A stretch of DNA of 64,000 nucleotides from Candidatus Bipolaricaulota bacterium (GCA_938084715.1 CALKES010000001.1:1-64000); one strand, 5' to 3'; counted from the stretch's first letter, positions 40,682 to 50,650 are shown. Numbers and translations: made by a program. The notes: generated by a model from the sequence alone, not told the origin.

Positions 40682-41060
40682 TCAGCTGACCTCGGACACC
40701 CCTGGAAGGGAGAGGAGCCCTTCGGCAAGCTGGGTGGCCTTCACCTCGCCCGTGCTCCGCACGTGGAACGTGAGATAGGCGCGGTCCTCTTCCCGGTCGA
40801 GCCGGACATCGACCGCAAGGACCCGCTGCCCTGCCTGGGAGAACAGCCCCCGGCACGCCTCCTCGGCGGGCCGCGCCTCGGTACCCTGGACGCAGACGGC
40901 CACGGTGTGGTAGGAGTGAGCAGGGATGCGGCGCTCGAGCCGGTTCAGGCCCAACAGGACGAGCAGCGCCCCGACCGCGCAGCTCCCGCTCCAACCCAAT
41001 GGCCCCGCCCACCGCTGCTGCGAGCAGGACCCGAGCCAGAAGCTCTAGCGTCTCCCCGAC
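40682..41060 (-). pseudogene. mgtC/sapB-family remnant with internal deletion and frameshift
   Basis: Read leftward, the first stretch encodes the MgtC N-terminus LELLARVLLAAAVGGAIGLE followed by RELRGR. The sequence then jumps into another frame at about 40995-40985 and continues as AVGALLVLLGLNRLERRI plus the C-terminal soluble domain ending at the TGA at 40682. The central 75-90 residues that normally hold most transmembrane helices are missing. The gene sits right after kbl with GGGGAGA upstream, so it was probably once co-transcribed. It might still make a soluble C-terminal fragment, but the transporter-like part cannot form. Confidence 0.8.
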
Positions 41061-41068
41061 CGCCGGCC

Positions 41069-42244
<1,176 letters not shown>

Positions 42245-42261
42245 CTCTCCTCCTCAAGGCC

Positions 42262-42290
42262 AGCTTACCGATCTACCCTCGCCCGTTCAA
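42262..42290 (-). promoter_or_regulatory. kbl promoter with overlapping palindrome
   Basis: Minus strand TTGAAC (42290-42285), 17 bp, TAAGCT (42267-42262). The palindrome CCCGTTCAAACGGG (42282-42295) covers the -35 box and could be a repressor site shared with tdh. Confidence 0.6.
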
Positions 42291-42301
42291 ACGGGGACGG
42301 G

Positions 42302-42307
42302 TAGAAT
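42302..42307 (+). promoter_or_regulatory. Probable -10 box of the tdh promoter
   Basis: TAGAAT, 27 bases before ATG 42335, with GGGAGGAG as ribosome-binding site. The -35 region (TCGCCC) is poor, suggesting a need for an activator. Confidence 0.4.
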
Positions 42308-42334
42308 GCGGGCTAGATCCGTTAGGGAGGAGCG

Positions 42335-43309
42335 ATGCGCATTCTCATCACGGGAGCCACAGGGCAGATCGGATCGGAGCTCACGCTGGAGCTACGGAAG
42401 CGCTACGGGGGGGACCAGGTGATCGCCGCTGGACACCGGAAGCCCGCCTCGGAGGAGCTCCTCGCCTCCGGGCCGTTTGTCGCCCTCGACGTGGCGGATC
42501 GGAACGCCTTCGGCCAGGTTCTCCGGGAGCACCGGATCGAGGTCGTCTACCACCTCGCCGCGGTCCTCTCCGCCTCAGGGGAGCAGAACCCCCAGCGGGC
42601 GTGGGAGGTGAACGTTCTCGGCCTCTACCACCTCCTGGAACTCGCTCGGGAACTGGGAATCCGCCAGATCTTCCATCCCAGTTCCATTGCCGTCTTTGGC
42701 CCCAAGACCCCCCGGGATCGGACGCCCCAGGACACCGTCCTCTCCCCGACCACGATGTACGGGGTGACCAAGGTCACGGGGGAGCTCCTCGGGGAGTACT
42801 ACGCCCGCCGATACGGGGTCGACATCCGCGGACTCCGGTACCCGGGAATCATCAGCAGTGTCACCCCGCCGGGTGGGGGGACCACGGACTACGCGGTGGA
42901 GATGTTCTACTACGCGGTGGAGGGGAAGCCCTACACGTGCTTTGTGGGTCCGGAGACGGCGCTTCCGATGATGTACATGCCGGACTGCCTCCGGTCAGCT
43001 CTGGAGCTCATGGCCGCCCCGGCGGAGCGGCTGCGGGCGCGGACCTACAACATCACCGCGATGAGCTTCACCGCCGGCGAGCTCGCCGCCGAGATCCGCA
43101 GGCACGTCCCGGATTTCCGGGTCGAGTACAAGCCGGACTTCCGCCAGACAATTGCCGACTCCTGGCCCCGGTCGATCGATGACTCCCCGGCGCGGGAGGA
43201 CTGGGGCTGGAAGCCCCGCTACGGCCTTGCGGAGATGGTGGAGGAGATGCTCCGGGCCCTCCGGGCCCGCCACGCCGCCGGGAAGCTCTACGCCGCCGAG
43301 GCGAGGTAG
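42335..43309 (+). CDS. L-threonine 3-dehydrogenase, SDR (NAD-dependent epimerase-like) type
   Basis: A 324-residue extended short-chain dehydrogenase. MRILITGATGQIGSELTLEL gives the NAD-binding Gly motif, and YGVTKVTGELLGEYYARRYG the catalytic Tyr-x3-Lys (about 141-145). RGLRYPGIIS and YNITAMSFTAGEL are typical of bacterial/animal SDR-type threonine dehydrogenases rather than sugar epimerases. It oxidises threonine to 2-amino-3-ketobutyrate, the substrate of the divergently encoded Kbl. Its 3' end overlaps the convergent ridA by 22 bp. Confidence 0.9.
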   Translation: MRILITGATGQIGSELTLELRKRYGGDQVIAAGHRKPASEELLASGPFVALDVADRNAFGQVLREHRIEVVYHLAAVLSASGEQNPQRAWEVNVLGLYHLLELARELGIRQIFHPSSIAVFGPKTPRDRTPQDTVLSPTTMYGVTKVTGELLGEYYARRYGVDIRGLRYPGIISSVTPPGGGTTDYAVEMFYYAVEGKPYTCFVGPETALPMMYMPDCLRSALELMAAPAERLRARTYNITAMSFTAGELAAEIRRHVPDFRVEYKPDFRQTIADSWPRSIDDSPAREDWGWKPRYGLAEMVEEMLRALRARHAAGKLYAAEAR

Positions 43310-43674
43310 GCCACGGCCTCGATCTCGATCCGGGCTTCCTTGGGAAGCCGCCGGACCTCGATGCAGGACCGGGCGGGGGGGTCGTGGGGGAAGAACTTCC
43401 CGTAGGCCGCGTTTATCGCCGGAAAGTCGGCCATGTCCGTGAGGAAGATCGTGACCTTGACGAGATCGGCCAGCGTCCCCCCCGCGGCCGCGAGGATCCG
43501 GGCGATGTTCTCCAGGCACAGCCGGGTCTGGTCCTCGATCGGCCCCTGAAGGAGCTCCCCGGAGGGGAGGGCCGGGAGCTGGCCGGAGACGAACAGAAGC
43601 GGGCCCGCCTGAACGGCGGGCGAGTAGGGGCCGAAGACCGCGGTCCCCGGGGGAACGACGGACCGGCGGGTCAT
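43288..43674 (-). CDS. ridA: RidA-family enamine/imine deaminase
   Basis: A 128-residue YjgF/YER057c/UK114 protein that hydrolyses reactive 2-aminoacrylate-type enamines. GPYSPAVQAGPLLFVSGQLP (start), the Arg-binding PARSCIEVRRLPKEARIEIE (end) and VKVTIFLTDMADF are diagnostic. ATG overlaps the rplQ stop as ATGA, so it is the last gene of the long ribosomal run. Its position back-to-back with threonine dehydrogenase suggests a link to threonine/serine breakdown by PLP enzymes. Confidence 0.94.
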   Translation of the reverse strand: MTRRSVVPPGTAVFGPYSPAVQAGPLLFVSGQLPALPSGELLQGPIEDQTRLCLENIARILAAAGGTLADLVKVTIFLTDMADFPAINAAYGKFFPHDPPARSCIEVRRLPKEARIEIEAVAYLASAA

Positions 43675-44024
43675 CGGACCCAGGTCAGGCGGGCGGTCTC
43701 CGCCCCGTCCCCCTTCCGGGGGCCGAGCTTGAGGACCCGGGTGTAGCCCCCCTCCCGGTCCTTGTACTGGGGGCCGATCTCGGAGAAGAGCTTCGCCGTG
43801 GCCTCCTTGCTCCGGAGGACGGAGTACGCCCGGCGCTGGGCGGCCTGGTCGCCCGCCCGGGCCCAGGTCACGAGCCGCTCCACCAGCGCCTGGGCCGCCT
43901 TCGCCCGGGCGGGGGTGGTGTCCACCTTCCCGTACAGGATGAGGTCCCGGGCCTGGCCCGCCAGGACCGCCCGGCGGCGGTCGCCCGTCATGCTCAGCTT
44001 GGGAACTTTGCGGCGATGACGCAT
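43671..44024 (-). CDS. rplQ: 50S ribosomal protein L17
   Basis: 117 residues, beginning MRHRRKVPKLSMTGDRRRAVL and containing the conserved KVDTTPARAKAAQALVERLV. ATG 44024 shares TGATG with the rpoA stop and has AAGGAGG five bases upstream. GTG 44027 is one codon earlier. It closes the alpha operon before ridA. Confidence 0.96.
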   Translation of the reverse strand: MRHRRKVPKLSMTGDRRRAVLAGQARDLILYGKVDTTPARAKAAQALVERLVTWARAGDQAAQRRAYSVLRSKEATAKLFSEIGPQYKDREGGYTRVLKLGPRKGDGAETARLTWVR

Positions 44025-44959
44025 CACGCCTCCTTCTCCGAACGCAGGGCGTAGCCCAGCTCCCGGAGCCGCTCCTCGAGCCGGGCCAGGGTCTTCTCTC
44101 CAAACCCGTGGATGTCGGAGATCTCCTCCCGGGTCTTGCCGAGGAGGTCCCCGAGGGTCACGACCCCCTCTTCCCGAAGGAGGTTGCAGGCCCGGACCTC
44201 GAACCCCAGTTCACTCAGCGGCTGAAGGAGCTCCTCGGACACCTCGGCCGCCGGGGCCTCGGCCTTCCCTCCCCCCGCCACACCCCCAAGGAGCTCCAGG
44301 TGCGTCCGGAGGACCTCCACGGCCTGCCCCACCGCCTCCACCGGGGAGATCGCCCCGTTCGTCCAGACGTCGAGGAGGAGCCGCTCGTAGCCGGAGCGTC
44401 CCCCGACCCGCGTCGGCTCCACCGTGAAATTGACCCGCTCGATCGGGGAAAAGTCCGCGTCCACCGGGATGAGGGAGACCGGGGCGTCTTCCCGCTTGTT
44501 CTCCTCCGCCGGCCGGAACCCCCGCCCCACCTCGACCTCCATCTCCATCTCGAGTTTCCCCTTCTTCTCCAGGGTGGCGATGAGGTGGTCGGGGTTGGCG
44601 ATCTCGACCCCGGCGGGGGTCTCGATGTCCCCGGCCCGCACCTCGCCGGGGCCGGTGGCGTTGAGGTACAGCCGGTGGAGGGCCTCGTCCCGGCACCGGA
44701 TGGCCAAGCCCTTCAGGTTGAGGATGATGTGGAGGACGTCCTCCCGAACCCCAGGGATCGTGTCGTACTCGTGAAAGCGGCCCGGGAAGAGGACCCGGAC
44801 CACCGCCGCCCCGGGGATGGCCGAGAGGAGCACCCGCCGAAGGGCGTTGCCAAGCGTCGTCGCGTACCCCCGCTCCAGGGGGGCCACCACGAGCCGCCCG
44901 TACTGGGGCTCGACGGGCTCCACCCACGTTGCCGTCTCCGGATAGACGAAGGGTATCAT
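44024..44959 (-). CDS. rpoA: RNA polymerase alpha subunit
   Basis: 311 residues. The N-terminal assembly domain contains ERGYATTLGNALRRVLLSAIPGAA, and the C-terminal domain LLQPLSELGFEVRACNLL to GFGEKTLARLEERLRELG binds UP-element DNA and activators. ATG 44959 lies one base after the rpsD stop and gives the usual N-terminus. An upstream in-frame GTG-like extension lies inside rpsD. Confidence 0.97.
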   Translation of the reverse strand: MIPFVYPETATWVEPVEPQYGRLVVAPLERGYATTLGNALRRVLLSAIPGAAVVRVLFPGRFHEYDTIPGVREDVLHIILNLKGLAIRCRDEALHRLYLNATGPGEVRAGDIETPAGVEIANPDHLIATLEKKGKLEMEMEVEVGRGFRPAEENKREDAPVSLIPVDADFSPIERVNFTVEPTRVGGRSGYERLLLDVWTNGAISPVEAVGQAVEVLRTHLELLGGVAGGGKAEAPAAEVSEELLQPLSELGFEVRACNLLREEGVVTLGDLLGKTREEISDIHGFGEKTLARLEERLRELGYALRSEKEA

Positions 44960-44960
44960 G

Positions 44961-45584
44961 CTACCTCGAGTAGAACTCCACAATCAGGTCGGTCTTGATC
45001 GACTGCTCGATCTCGTCCACTGCCGGCTCGGCCGCCACCTGGATCCGCAAGCCCTCGAGATCCCGGGTGATCCAGCTCGGCACGGGGCGGCGCTCGGCGG
45101 CCTCCTTGATCAGGGGCCGGAGGCGGTCCCGGGACTGGGGCTTGACCTCGACGATATCCCCTTCGTCCAAGAGGTGGGACGGGATCGTGGCCCGCCGACC
45201 GTTCACGAGGAGGTGCCCGTGGCTCACGAGCTGCCGGGCCTGGGCCCGGGAATGGGCGAACCCCGCCCGGTAGACCACGTTGTCGAGCCGCCGCTCGAGC
45301 GTCTTGAGGATCGCCTCCCCGGTGACCCCCTTCCACTTCTTCCCCGCCTCCACGTACCGGCGGAACTGGGCCTCCCGGACCCCGTAGATCCGCTTGAGCT
45401 TTTGCTTCTCCCGGATGCGGAGGGCATAGGGGGTGGCCCGGCGGCGGAACCTCCCGTGCTGGCCCGGGGCCTGGGGCCGCCTGGCGATCGGACACTGGGG
45501 GGAGTAGCACCGGTCCCCCCGCAGGAAGAGCTTCACCCCTTCCCGCCGACACAGTCTGCACTTCGGACCCACGTACCTGCCCAT
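44961..45584 (-). CDS. rpsD: 30S ribosomal protein S4 (zinc-binding form)
   Basis: 207 residues. The N-terminus MGRYVGPKCRLCRREGVKL with the later CYSPQC gives the four cysteines of the C+ zinc form. RRLDNVVYRAGFAHSRAQARQLV starts the S4 RNA-binding domain. It usually acts as translational regulator of the alpha operon. Confidence 0.97.
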   Translation of the reverse strand: MGRYVGPKCRLCRREGVKLFLRGDRCYSPQCPIARRPQAPGQHGRFRRRATPYALRIREKQKLKRIYGVREAQFRRYVEAGKKWKGVTGEAILKTLERRLDNVVYRAGFAHSRAQARQLVSHGHLLVNGRRATIPSHLLDEGDIVEVKPQSRDRLRPLIKEAAERRPVPSWITRDLEGLRIQVAAEPAVDEIEQSIKTDLIVEFYSR

Positions 45585-45592
45585 CCTGCCTC

Positions 45593-45940
45593 CTAGCTGT
45601 GGCTCACCGGGGTCACGTTCCGCACCTCTTCGACCTGGATCCCCTGGGAGCGGAGGGTCTGGACCACCGCCTGCCGTCCCGGCCCGGTCCCGTCCACGGT
45701 CACGATGACGGAGCGGACGCCGAAGTCCTTGAGGTCGCGGACCACGGCCTGGGTGGCGAGCTGGGCGGCGTAGGGAGTCCCTTTCCTCGACCCGGTGAAC
45801 CCCGCCGTCCCTCCCGACTGCCAGCCCAAGGCGTTCCCATTGAGGTCGGTGACGGTGATGATCGTGTTGTTGAACGTGGAGTGGACGTGGACCCGCGCCC
45901 GCTCCAGCCGGACCAGCTTCTTCTTCCGCGCCTGGGCCAT
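45593..45940 (-). CDS. rpsK: 30S ribosomal protein S11
   Basis: 115 residues with HVHSTFNNTIITVTDLNGN and the C-terminal DGTGPGRQAVVQTLRSQG. Its ATG shares a base with the rpsM TAA stop (45940). Confidence 0.97.
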   Translation of the reverse strand: MAQARKKKLVRLERARVHVHSTFNNTIITVTDLNGNALGWQSGGTAGFTGSRKGTPYAAQLATQAVVRDLKDFGVRSVIVTVDGTGPGRQAVVQTLRSQGIQVEEVRNVTPVSHS

Positions 45941-46305
45941 TACTTCCTCTTTCCGGCCTTGGCCGGCCGCGGCCCCTTCCAGGTCCGGGCGTTCGTGCGC
46001 GTCTTCTGGCCGCGCACCGGAAGGCCCACCTTGTGCCGGAGACCCCGGTAGCAGCCGATGTCGATCATCCGCTGGATGTTGGCGCGGACCTGGCGCCGAA
46101 GGTCCCCCTCCACGGGAAGAGCCTCCACCTCGCGCCGGAGCGCCGTGACCTCCTGCTCGGTGAGGTCCATCACCTTCGTGTCGGGGTTGACCCCGGTGCG
46201 GCGGAGGATCTCCCGCGCCCGGGAGGGCCCGATCCCGTAGATGTACGTCAGGGCCACCTCGATCCGCTTCTTCGCCGGCAGGTTAATCCCTGCAATCCGT
46301 GCCAT
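45940..46305 (-). CDS. rpsM: 30S ribosomal protein S13
   Basis: 121 residues. [32 protein letters not shown] and the basic tail [20 protein letters not shown] are all standard. It begins 3 bp after rpmJ. Confidence 0.97.
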   Translation of the reverse strand: MARIAGINLPAKKRIEVALTYIYGIGPSRAREILRRTGVNPDTKVMDLTEQEVTALRREVEALPVEGDLRRQVRANIQRMIDIGCYRGLRHKVGLPVRGQKTRTNARTWKGPRPAKAGKRK

Positions 46306-46308
46306 GTC

Positions 46309-46422
46309 CTACCCCTGCCGCTGCTTGTGCTTGGGGTTGCGGCACACCACCCACAACCGTCCCGTGCGGCGGATGACCCGGCACTTCTCGCAGATCTTCT
46401 TCACCGAACTCCGGACCTTCAT
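46309..46422 (-). CDS. rpmJ: 50S ribosomal protein L36 (zinc-binding form)
   Basis: A 37-residue gene. It reads [20 protein letters not shown], then [17 protein letters not shown], with the CxxC-x12-C-x4-H zinc ligands of the C+ form. AGGAGGCG precedes the ATG. It lies between infA and rpsM as in most bacteria. Confidence 0.96.
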   Translation of the reverse strand: MKVRSSVKKICEKCRVIRRTGRLWVVCRNPKHKQRQG

Positions 46423-46431
46423 CCTCGCCTC

Positions 46432-46650
46432 CTAGCTCTCCCGATACACGATTCGCCCCCGGGTGAGGTCGTAGGGGGAGAACTCCACGACCACCCGGTC
46501 CCCAACCACGACCCGGATGAAGTTCTTCCGCATCCGGCCCGAGGCCACGCACAACGCCAGCTGCTCGTTGTCCAGCTTCACCCGGTACATCGAGTCGGGG
46601 AGCACCTCCGTTACCTCTCCCCGCAGACGAATCACGTCTTTCTTCGACAA
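46432..46650 (-). CDS. infA: Translation initiation factor IF-1
   Basis: 72 residues with the OB-fold pattern [34 protein letters not shown] and [13 protein letters not shown]. The only start giving the normal N-terminus is TTG 46650, placed five bases after GGAGG and inside the end of map (19-bp overlap). A rare start codon on this essential gene may limit its expression, as seen with non-AUG initiation-factor genes elsewhere. Confidence 0.94.
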   Translation of the reverse strand: MSKKDVIRLRGEVTEVLPDSMYRVKLDNEQLALCVASGRMRKNFIRVVVGDRVVVEFSPYDLTRGRIVYRES

Positions 46651-47408
46651 ACCGCCTCCCCAATCCAACCCGTCACCACCCACGGCCCCTCCGCGGTCAC
46701 CACGACCATCTCCTCGTAGTGGGCGGCGAGGGACCCGCTCCCGGTGACCGCGGTCCACCCATCGGACCGGATCCTCACGGGAAGATCATCGCCCTTCACC
46801 ATCGGCTCGGGGCAGAGGACCATCCCCTCGCGGAGGACGATCCCTTGCCCCGGCTCCCCGAAGTTGGGGATCTGCGGGTCCTCGTGGAGCTCCCGGCCGA
46901 TTCCGTGGCCGACGAACTCCCGGACCACGAAGAACCCGTGCCGCTCCACGTAGGTTCCAATGGCGTGGGAGAGATCCGAAGAATACCCTCCAACTTTAGC
47001 CGCGCGGATCGCCTCCCTCAAGGCCCCCCGCGCTACCGCGAGCAGCCGCTCGGCCTCGGGCGCGATCCGCCCCACGCCCACGGTGAGCGCGGCATCGGCG
47101 TAGTAGCCCCCCCGCTTGAGCCCCAGGTCCAGGGACACGATGTCCCCTTCCCGGAGCCGGCGGTCCGAGGGGATCCCGTGGACGATCTCGTCGTTAACGG
47201 AGGCACAGAGGGCGGCCGGGTAGCCGTGGTAGCCCTTGAACGCGGGCTCGGCACCCGCGGCGCGGATCCGCTCCTCGGCCCGCCGGTCGAGCTCCGCCGT
47301 CGTCACCCCCGGCCGGACCGCCGCGGCGAGCTCCCCCAGGATCCGGGCAAGGAGCTGGGCGTTTTCGGCCACAACCTCCAGCTCGGCCTCCGTCTTGAGG
47401 GCGATCAC
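46632..47408 (-). CDS. map: Methionine aminopeptidase, type I
   Basis: 258 residues. It removes the initiator methionine. Metal ligands are in [17 protein letters not shown] (Asp pair), [18 protein letters not shown] (His) and late acidic residues around [14 protein letters not shown] 47408 overlaps the adk stop as GTGA. The frame is open farther upstream but only through adk. Its end overlaps infA. Confidence 0.96.
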   Translation of the reverse strand: MIALKTEAELEVVAENAQLLARILGELAAAVRPGVTTAELDRRAEERIRAAGAEPAFKGYHGYPAALCASVNDEIVHGIPSDRRLREGDIVSLDLGLKRGGYYADAALTVGVGRIAPEAERLLAVARGALREAIRAAKVGGYSSDLSHAIGTYVERHGFFVVREFVGHGIGRELHEDPQIPNFGEPGQGIVLREGMVLCPEPMVKGDDLPVRIRSDGWTAVTGSGSLAAHYEEMVVVTAEGPWVVTGWIGEAVCRRKT

Positions 47409-48028
47409 GACCCCAGCACCTTGAGGACGTCGGCAGCCACGGCCTCCGGGTCCCGCGCCGCGTCCACCGTCCGCAGAAGCCCAAGCCTCCGGTAGTGATC
47501 GACGAGGGGCCGGGAGTCCCGCTCGTAGACCTCGTACCGCCGGGCCACGACCTCCGGGGCGTCGTCGGGGCGCTGGACGAGGGCCCCCCCGCACCGGTCG
47601 CAGCGCCCGGACTCCTTGGGGGGCTGGGTCAGGAGGTTGTACACCGCCCCGCAGGAGGAGCACACCCGCCGGCTTCCCAGCCGCCGCACCACCTCGTCCT
47701 TGCCCACCGCGAGGTAGACCACGGCGTCCAAGGGGAGGAACTGGGCCAGCCCCTCGGCCTGGGCCAGGGTCCGCGGGAAACCGTCGAGAAGGACCCCCCG
47801 CCGGCCGTCGGCTCGCTCCCGGACGAGGGCCAGCACGAGCTCGTCGGGGACAAGCTCCCCCCGGGCCATGATCCCCTGAACCCGTTTCCCCAGCTCCGTC
47901 CCCCGGGCGACCTCGTCCCGGAGGAGGTCCCCGGTGGAGAGGTGGAGGAGGCCGGCCTTCTGGGCCACCCGCGCCGCGATCGTCCCCTTCCCCGCCCCGG
48001 GCGGCCCAAGCAAGACCACGTTCTTCAC
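47405..48028 (-). CDS. adk: Adenylate kinase (zinc-lid form)
   Basis: 207 residues. P-loop LLGPPGAGKGT (about 6-16), LLDGFPRTLAQAEGL, and a long LID with CSSCGAVYN and CDRCGG, a four-cysteine zinc site often linked to thermal stability. It converts AMP plus ATP to two ADP. It overlaps secY by 4 bp. Confidence 0.97.
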   Translation of the reverse strand: MKNVVLLGPPGAGKGTIAARVAQKAGLLHLSTGDLLRDEVARGTELGKRVQGIMARGELVPDELVLALVRERADGRRGVLLDGFPRTLAQAEGLAQFLPLDAVVYLAVGKDEVVRRLGSRRVCSSCGAVYNLLTQPPKESGRCDRCGGALVQRPDDAPEVVARRYEVYERDSRPLVDHYRRLGLLRTVDAARDPEAVAADVLKVLGS

Positions 48029-49317
48029 AGGCCCTTCCTCCCCAGGAACGCCGAACCCTTGATCAAGGACTCGTACTGCCGCATCACGAGGTGGGCCTCG
48101 ATCTGCATGATCGTGTCGATCCCCACCCCCACGAGGATCAGGATCGAGGTCCCGCCGATCGAGAACCCCCGCAGGCCCGACACCGCGGTGAACACGAACG
48201 GAAGGATGGCGATCCCGGCCAGGAACACCCCGCCCACGAGGAGGAGCCGGTTCGTCACCGAGGCTAGGTGCTCCGCGGTGGGCTGCCCCGGCCGAACCCC
48301 GGGAACGAACCCCCCCGCCTCCCGGAGGTTCTTGGCGATGTCGTTGGGATCAAACACAAGCGAGGAGTAGAAGTAGGTGAAGAAGAAGATGAGGAGGACG
48401 TAGGCCACGAGGTAGATCGTGCTCCCGGGGGCAACGTAGCTCTGGAGGAAGTTGAGCTGGGGAACCCAGGTCGCGATTGAACTGGGGAGGGTGAGGATCG
48501 CCGAGGCGAAGATGATCGGGATCACGCCCCCCTGGTTCACCCGCAACGGGAGGTGGGTCGTGTGCCCCCCGTACACCCGGCGGCCCGAGGTGCGCTTGGC
48601 GTACTGAATCACGATCTTCCGCTGCCCCTGCTGGATGATCACGGTGAGGGCCACGACGGCCACGAAGAGGAAAATGAGCCCGATCCCCCACACAGGGTGG
48701 ACCGTCCCCGCCGAGATCTCGAGCGCCGCCTGCTGGATCTCCGCGGGGAGGCGGGCCACGATCCCGGCCATGATCAGCATCGAGATCCCGTTCCCCACCC
48801 CGTTCTCCGTCATCCTCTCCCCGATCCACATGAGGAAGATCGAGCCCGCGGTGAGGGAGATGATCGTGCTCAAGTAGAACCCGACCGAGGGCTGGGCCAG
48901 TCCGTAGGAGACGACCAGGGTCCCCATGGCGTAGGACTGAACGAGGGCCAGGGCCACCGTCCCCCAGCGCGTGTACTGGGTGAGCTTCTTGCGCCCCTCC
49001 CGGCCCTCCTCTTGGAGCTTCTTGAGCTTGGGGAACGCCGGGATGAGGAGGGAGAGGATGATCGAGGCGTTGATGTAGGGGATGACCCCCAGGGAGAAGA
49101 GGGAGAACTGCTGGAGGGCGCCCCCGGTGAACAGGTTGATGAACTGGAAGAGGCCAGCCCCGAACGCCCCCGACAGGACCTCGGCGAGCTGCCGGGTGTC
49201 CACCCCCGGGACGGGGATGTGGGCCCCGATCCGGAACACCAGGAGCATCCCCAGGGTGTAGAGGATCCGCTTTCGGAGCTCCTCCACCGCGAAGAGCTGA
49301 TGAATGCGCCCGAGCAC
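48025..49317 (-). CDS. secY: Protein translocase subunit SecY
   Basis: 430 residues with ten membrane segments, the channel of the Sec export system. RIGAHIPVPGVDTRQLA near the first helix, GGALQQFSLFSLGVIPYINA (plug region) and the cytoplasmic loop FDPNDIAKNLREAGGFVPGV before the last helices are diagnostic. The GTG start follows the rplO TAG directly. Confidence 0.97.
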   Translation of the reverse strand: MLGRIHQLFAVEELRKRILYTLGMLLVFRIGAHIPVPGVDTRQLAEVLSGAFGAGLFQFINLFTGGALQQFSLFSLGVIPYINASIILSLLIPAFPKLKKLQEEGREGRKKLTQYTRWGTVALALVQSYAMGTLVVSYGLAQPSVGFYLSTIISLTAGSIFLMWIGERMTENGVGNGISMLIMAGIVARLPAEIQQAALEISAGTVHPVWGIGLIFLFVAVVALTVIIQQGQRKIVIQYAKRTSGRRVYGGHTTHLPLRVNQGGVIPIIFASAILTLPSSIATWVPQLNFLQSYVAPGSTIYLVAYVLLIFFFTYFYSSLVFDPNDIAKNLREAGGFVPGVRPGQPTAEHLASVTNRLLLVGGVFLAGIAILPFVFTAVSGLRGFSIGGTSILILVGVGIDTIMQIEAHLVMRQYESLIKGSAFLGRKGL

Positions 49318-49788
49318 CTACGCCTCCTCCCCCGCGGGCCCTCCTCCCTCGGCCCGGCCGCCGGCGGCCTCGACCTTCTGCCGCGCCGACTTGCTGAACC
49401 GATCCGCCTTGACCACAAGGGGCTTTCGGAGCTCACCCCGGCCGAGGACCTTCAGCCCCGCCTTGGGATCCTTCACAAGCCCCCTCCGGAGGAGCTCGTC
49501 CAACGTCACCTCGTCCCCGGGCCCGAAGTGGGCCTCGAGGAGGTCGAGGTTCACGACGGCGTACTCCGTGCGCCCCACGTTGTGAAAACCTCGCTTGGGG
49601 AACCGCATCCAGAACGGGGTCTGGCCGCCCTCGAACCCCGGGCGGACCGTGACCCCGGACCGGGAGTTCTGGCCCTTGGTCCCCCGACCGGACTCGTGGC
49701 CGCCGTGGCCGGAGCTGTAGCCCCGGCCAACCCGCTTGGACCGCCGCTTGCTCCCCGGCGCCGGCCGGAGGTCACTGAGGCTCGGCAT
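49318..49788 (-). CDS. rplO: 50S ribosomal protein L15
   Basis: 156 residues. MPSLSDLRPAPGSKRRSKRV, then GRGYSSGHGGHESGRGTKGQ and GFEGGQTPFWMRFPKRGF are typical. ATG 49788 lies inside the end of rpsE (17-bp overlap). rpmD (L30), which normally separates rpsE and rplO, is absent. Confidence 0.97.
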   Translation of the reverse strand: MPSLSDLRPAPGSKRRSKRVGRGYSSGHGGHESGRGTKGQNSRSGVTVRPGFEGGQTPFWMRFPKRGFHNVGRTEYAVVNLDLLEAHFGPGDEVTLDELLRRGLVKDPKAGLKVLGRGELRKPLVVKADRFSKSARQKVEAAGGRAEGGGPAGEEA

Positions 49789-50284
49789 TGCCCACCTCCA
49801 GGATCTCTTCCACCGTCTTCCCCCGCCGGGCAGCCACCATCTCCGGGCCCTCCAGCTGGGCGAACCCGTCGAGGGTCGCCCGGGCCAGGTTGAGGGGGTT
49901 CGTGGAGCGGAGGGCCTTGGTGAGGATGTTGCGGATCCCGGCGATCCGACACACCGCCCCCACCGTCCGGCCGGCGATGACCCCGGTCCCCGGGTACGCC
50001 GGCCGGAGGAGGACCCGCGCCGCTCCGAAGTGGCCGTGGACCTCGTGGGGGATCGTCCCATCCACGATCGGAACCGTCACCAGGTGCTTCATCGCGTCGC
50101 GGATCGCCTGCTGGACGGCCTGGGGGATCTCCACGGACTTGCCGACGCCCACCCCGACCCGGCCCGCCCCGTCCCCGGCCACGACCACAACCCGGAACCG
50201 GAGGCGTTTGCCGCCCTTGGTGACCTTTCCCACGCGGCGGATATCGATGACCTCGTGCGCTGGTTGTTCCCCGTACCGTGCCAT
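49772..50284 (-). CDS. rpsE: 30S ribosomal protein S5
   Basis: 170 residues. RVGKVTKGGKRLRFRVVVVA and GHFGAARVLLRPAYPGTGVIAG show the double-stranded RNA-binding and C-terminal domains. ATGA overlap with rplR. The GTGVIAG loop and neighbouring residues linked to decoding fidelity look standard. Confidence 0.97.
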   Translation of the reverse strand: MARYGEQPAHEVIDIRRVGKVTKGGKRLRFRVVVVAGDGAGRVGVGVGKSVEIPQAVQQAIRDAMKHLVTVPIVDGTIPHEVHGHFGAARVLLRPAYPGTGVIAGRTVGAVCRIAGIRNILTKALRSTNPLNLARATLDGFAQLEGPEMVAARRGKTVEEILEVGNAEPQ

Positions 50285-50646
50285 CAGAACTCTAGCCCTC
50301 CCTCGCGGGCCGCCTCGGCCAGCGCCCGGACCTGGCCGTGGTAGGGGTAGCCCCCGCGATCGAACACCACCCGGCGGATCCCGCGTTCCCTTGCCCGCTG
50401 GGCCACAAGGGCCCCCACCGCCCGCGCCCCCTCCACCGTCGCCTTCACCCCTCGTGCCCGGAGCTCCGGGGTCAGGGTGGACGCCGCGGCGAGGGTGTGG
50501 CCCCGCGCGTCGTCCACCACCTGGGCGTAGATGTGGTGGAGGCTCTTGTACACGCAGAGCCGGGGCCGGTCCGCCGTCCCGTGGACCCGCCGCCGGATGC
50601 GCGCCTTCCGCTTCAGCCGCTGCTCACTCCGCGTCAGTCGTCCCAT
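50284..50646 (-). CDS. rplR: 50S ribosomal protein L18
   Basis: 120 residues: [20 protein letters not shown] and [23 protein letters not shown] 50646 is 4 bp after rplF. It binds 5S rRNA. Confidence 0.96.
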   Translation of the reverse strand: MGRLTRSEQRLKRKARIRRRVHGTADRPRLCVYKSLHHIYAQVVDDARGHTLAAASTLTPELRARGVKATVEGARAVGALVAQRARERGIRRVVFDRGGYPYHGQVRALAEAAREGGLEF

Positions 50647-50650
50647 ACCG

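Noticed and set aside
40682-40999. An intact small gene of 105 residues at the mgtC position
   Set aside because: It matches only the C-terminal part of MgtC, and the N-terminal MgtC sequence lies just upstream in another frame, so it is a gene remnant.
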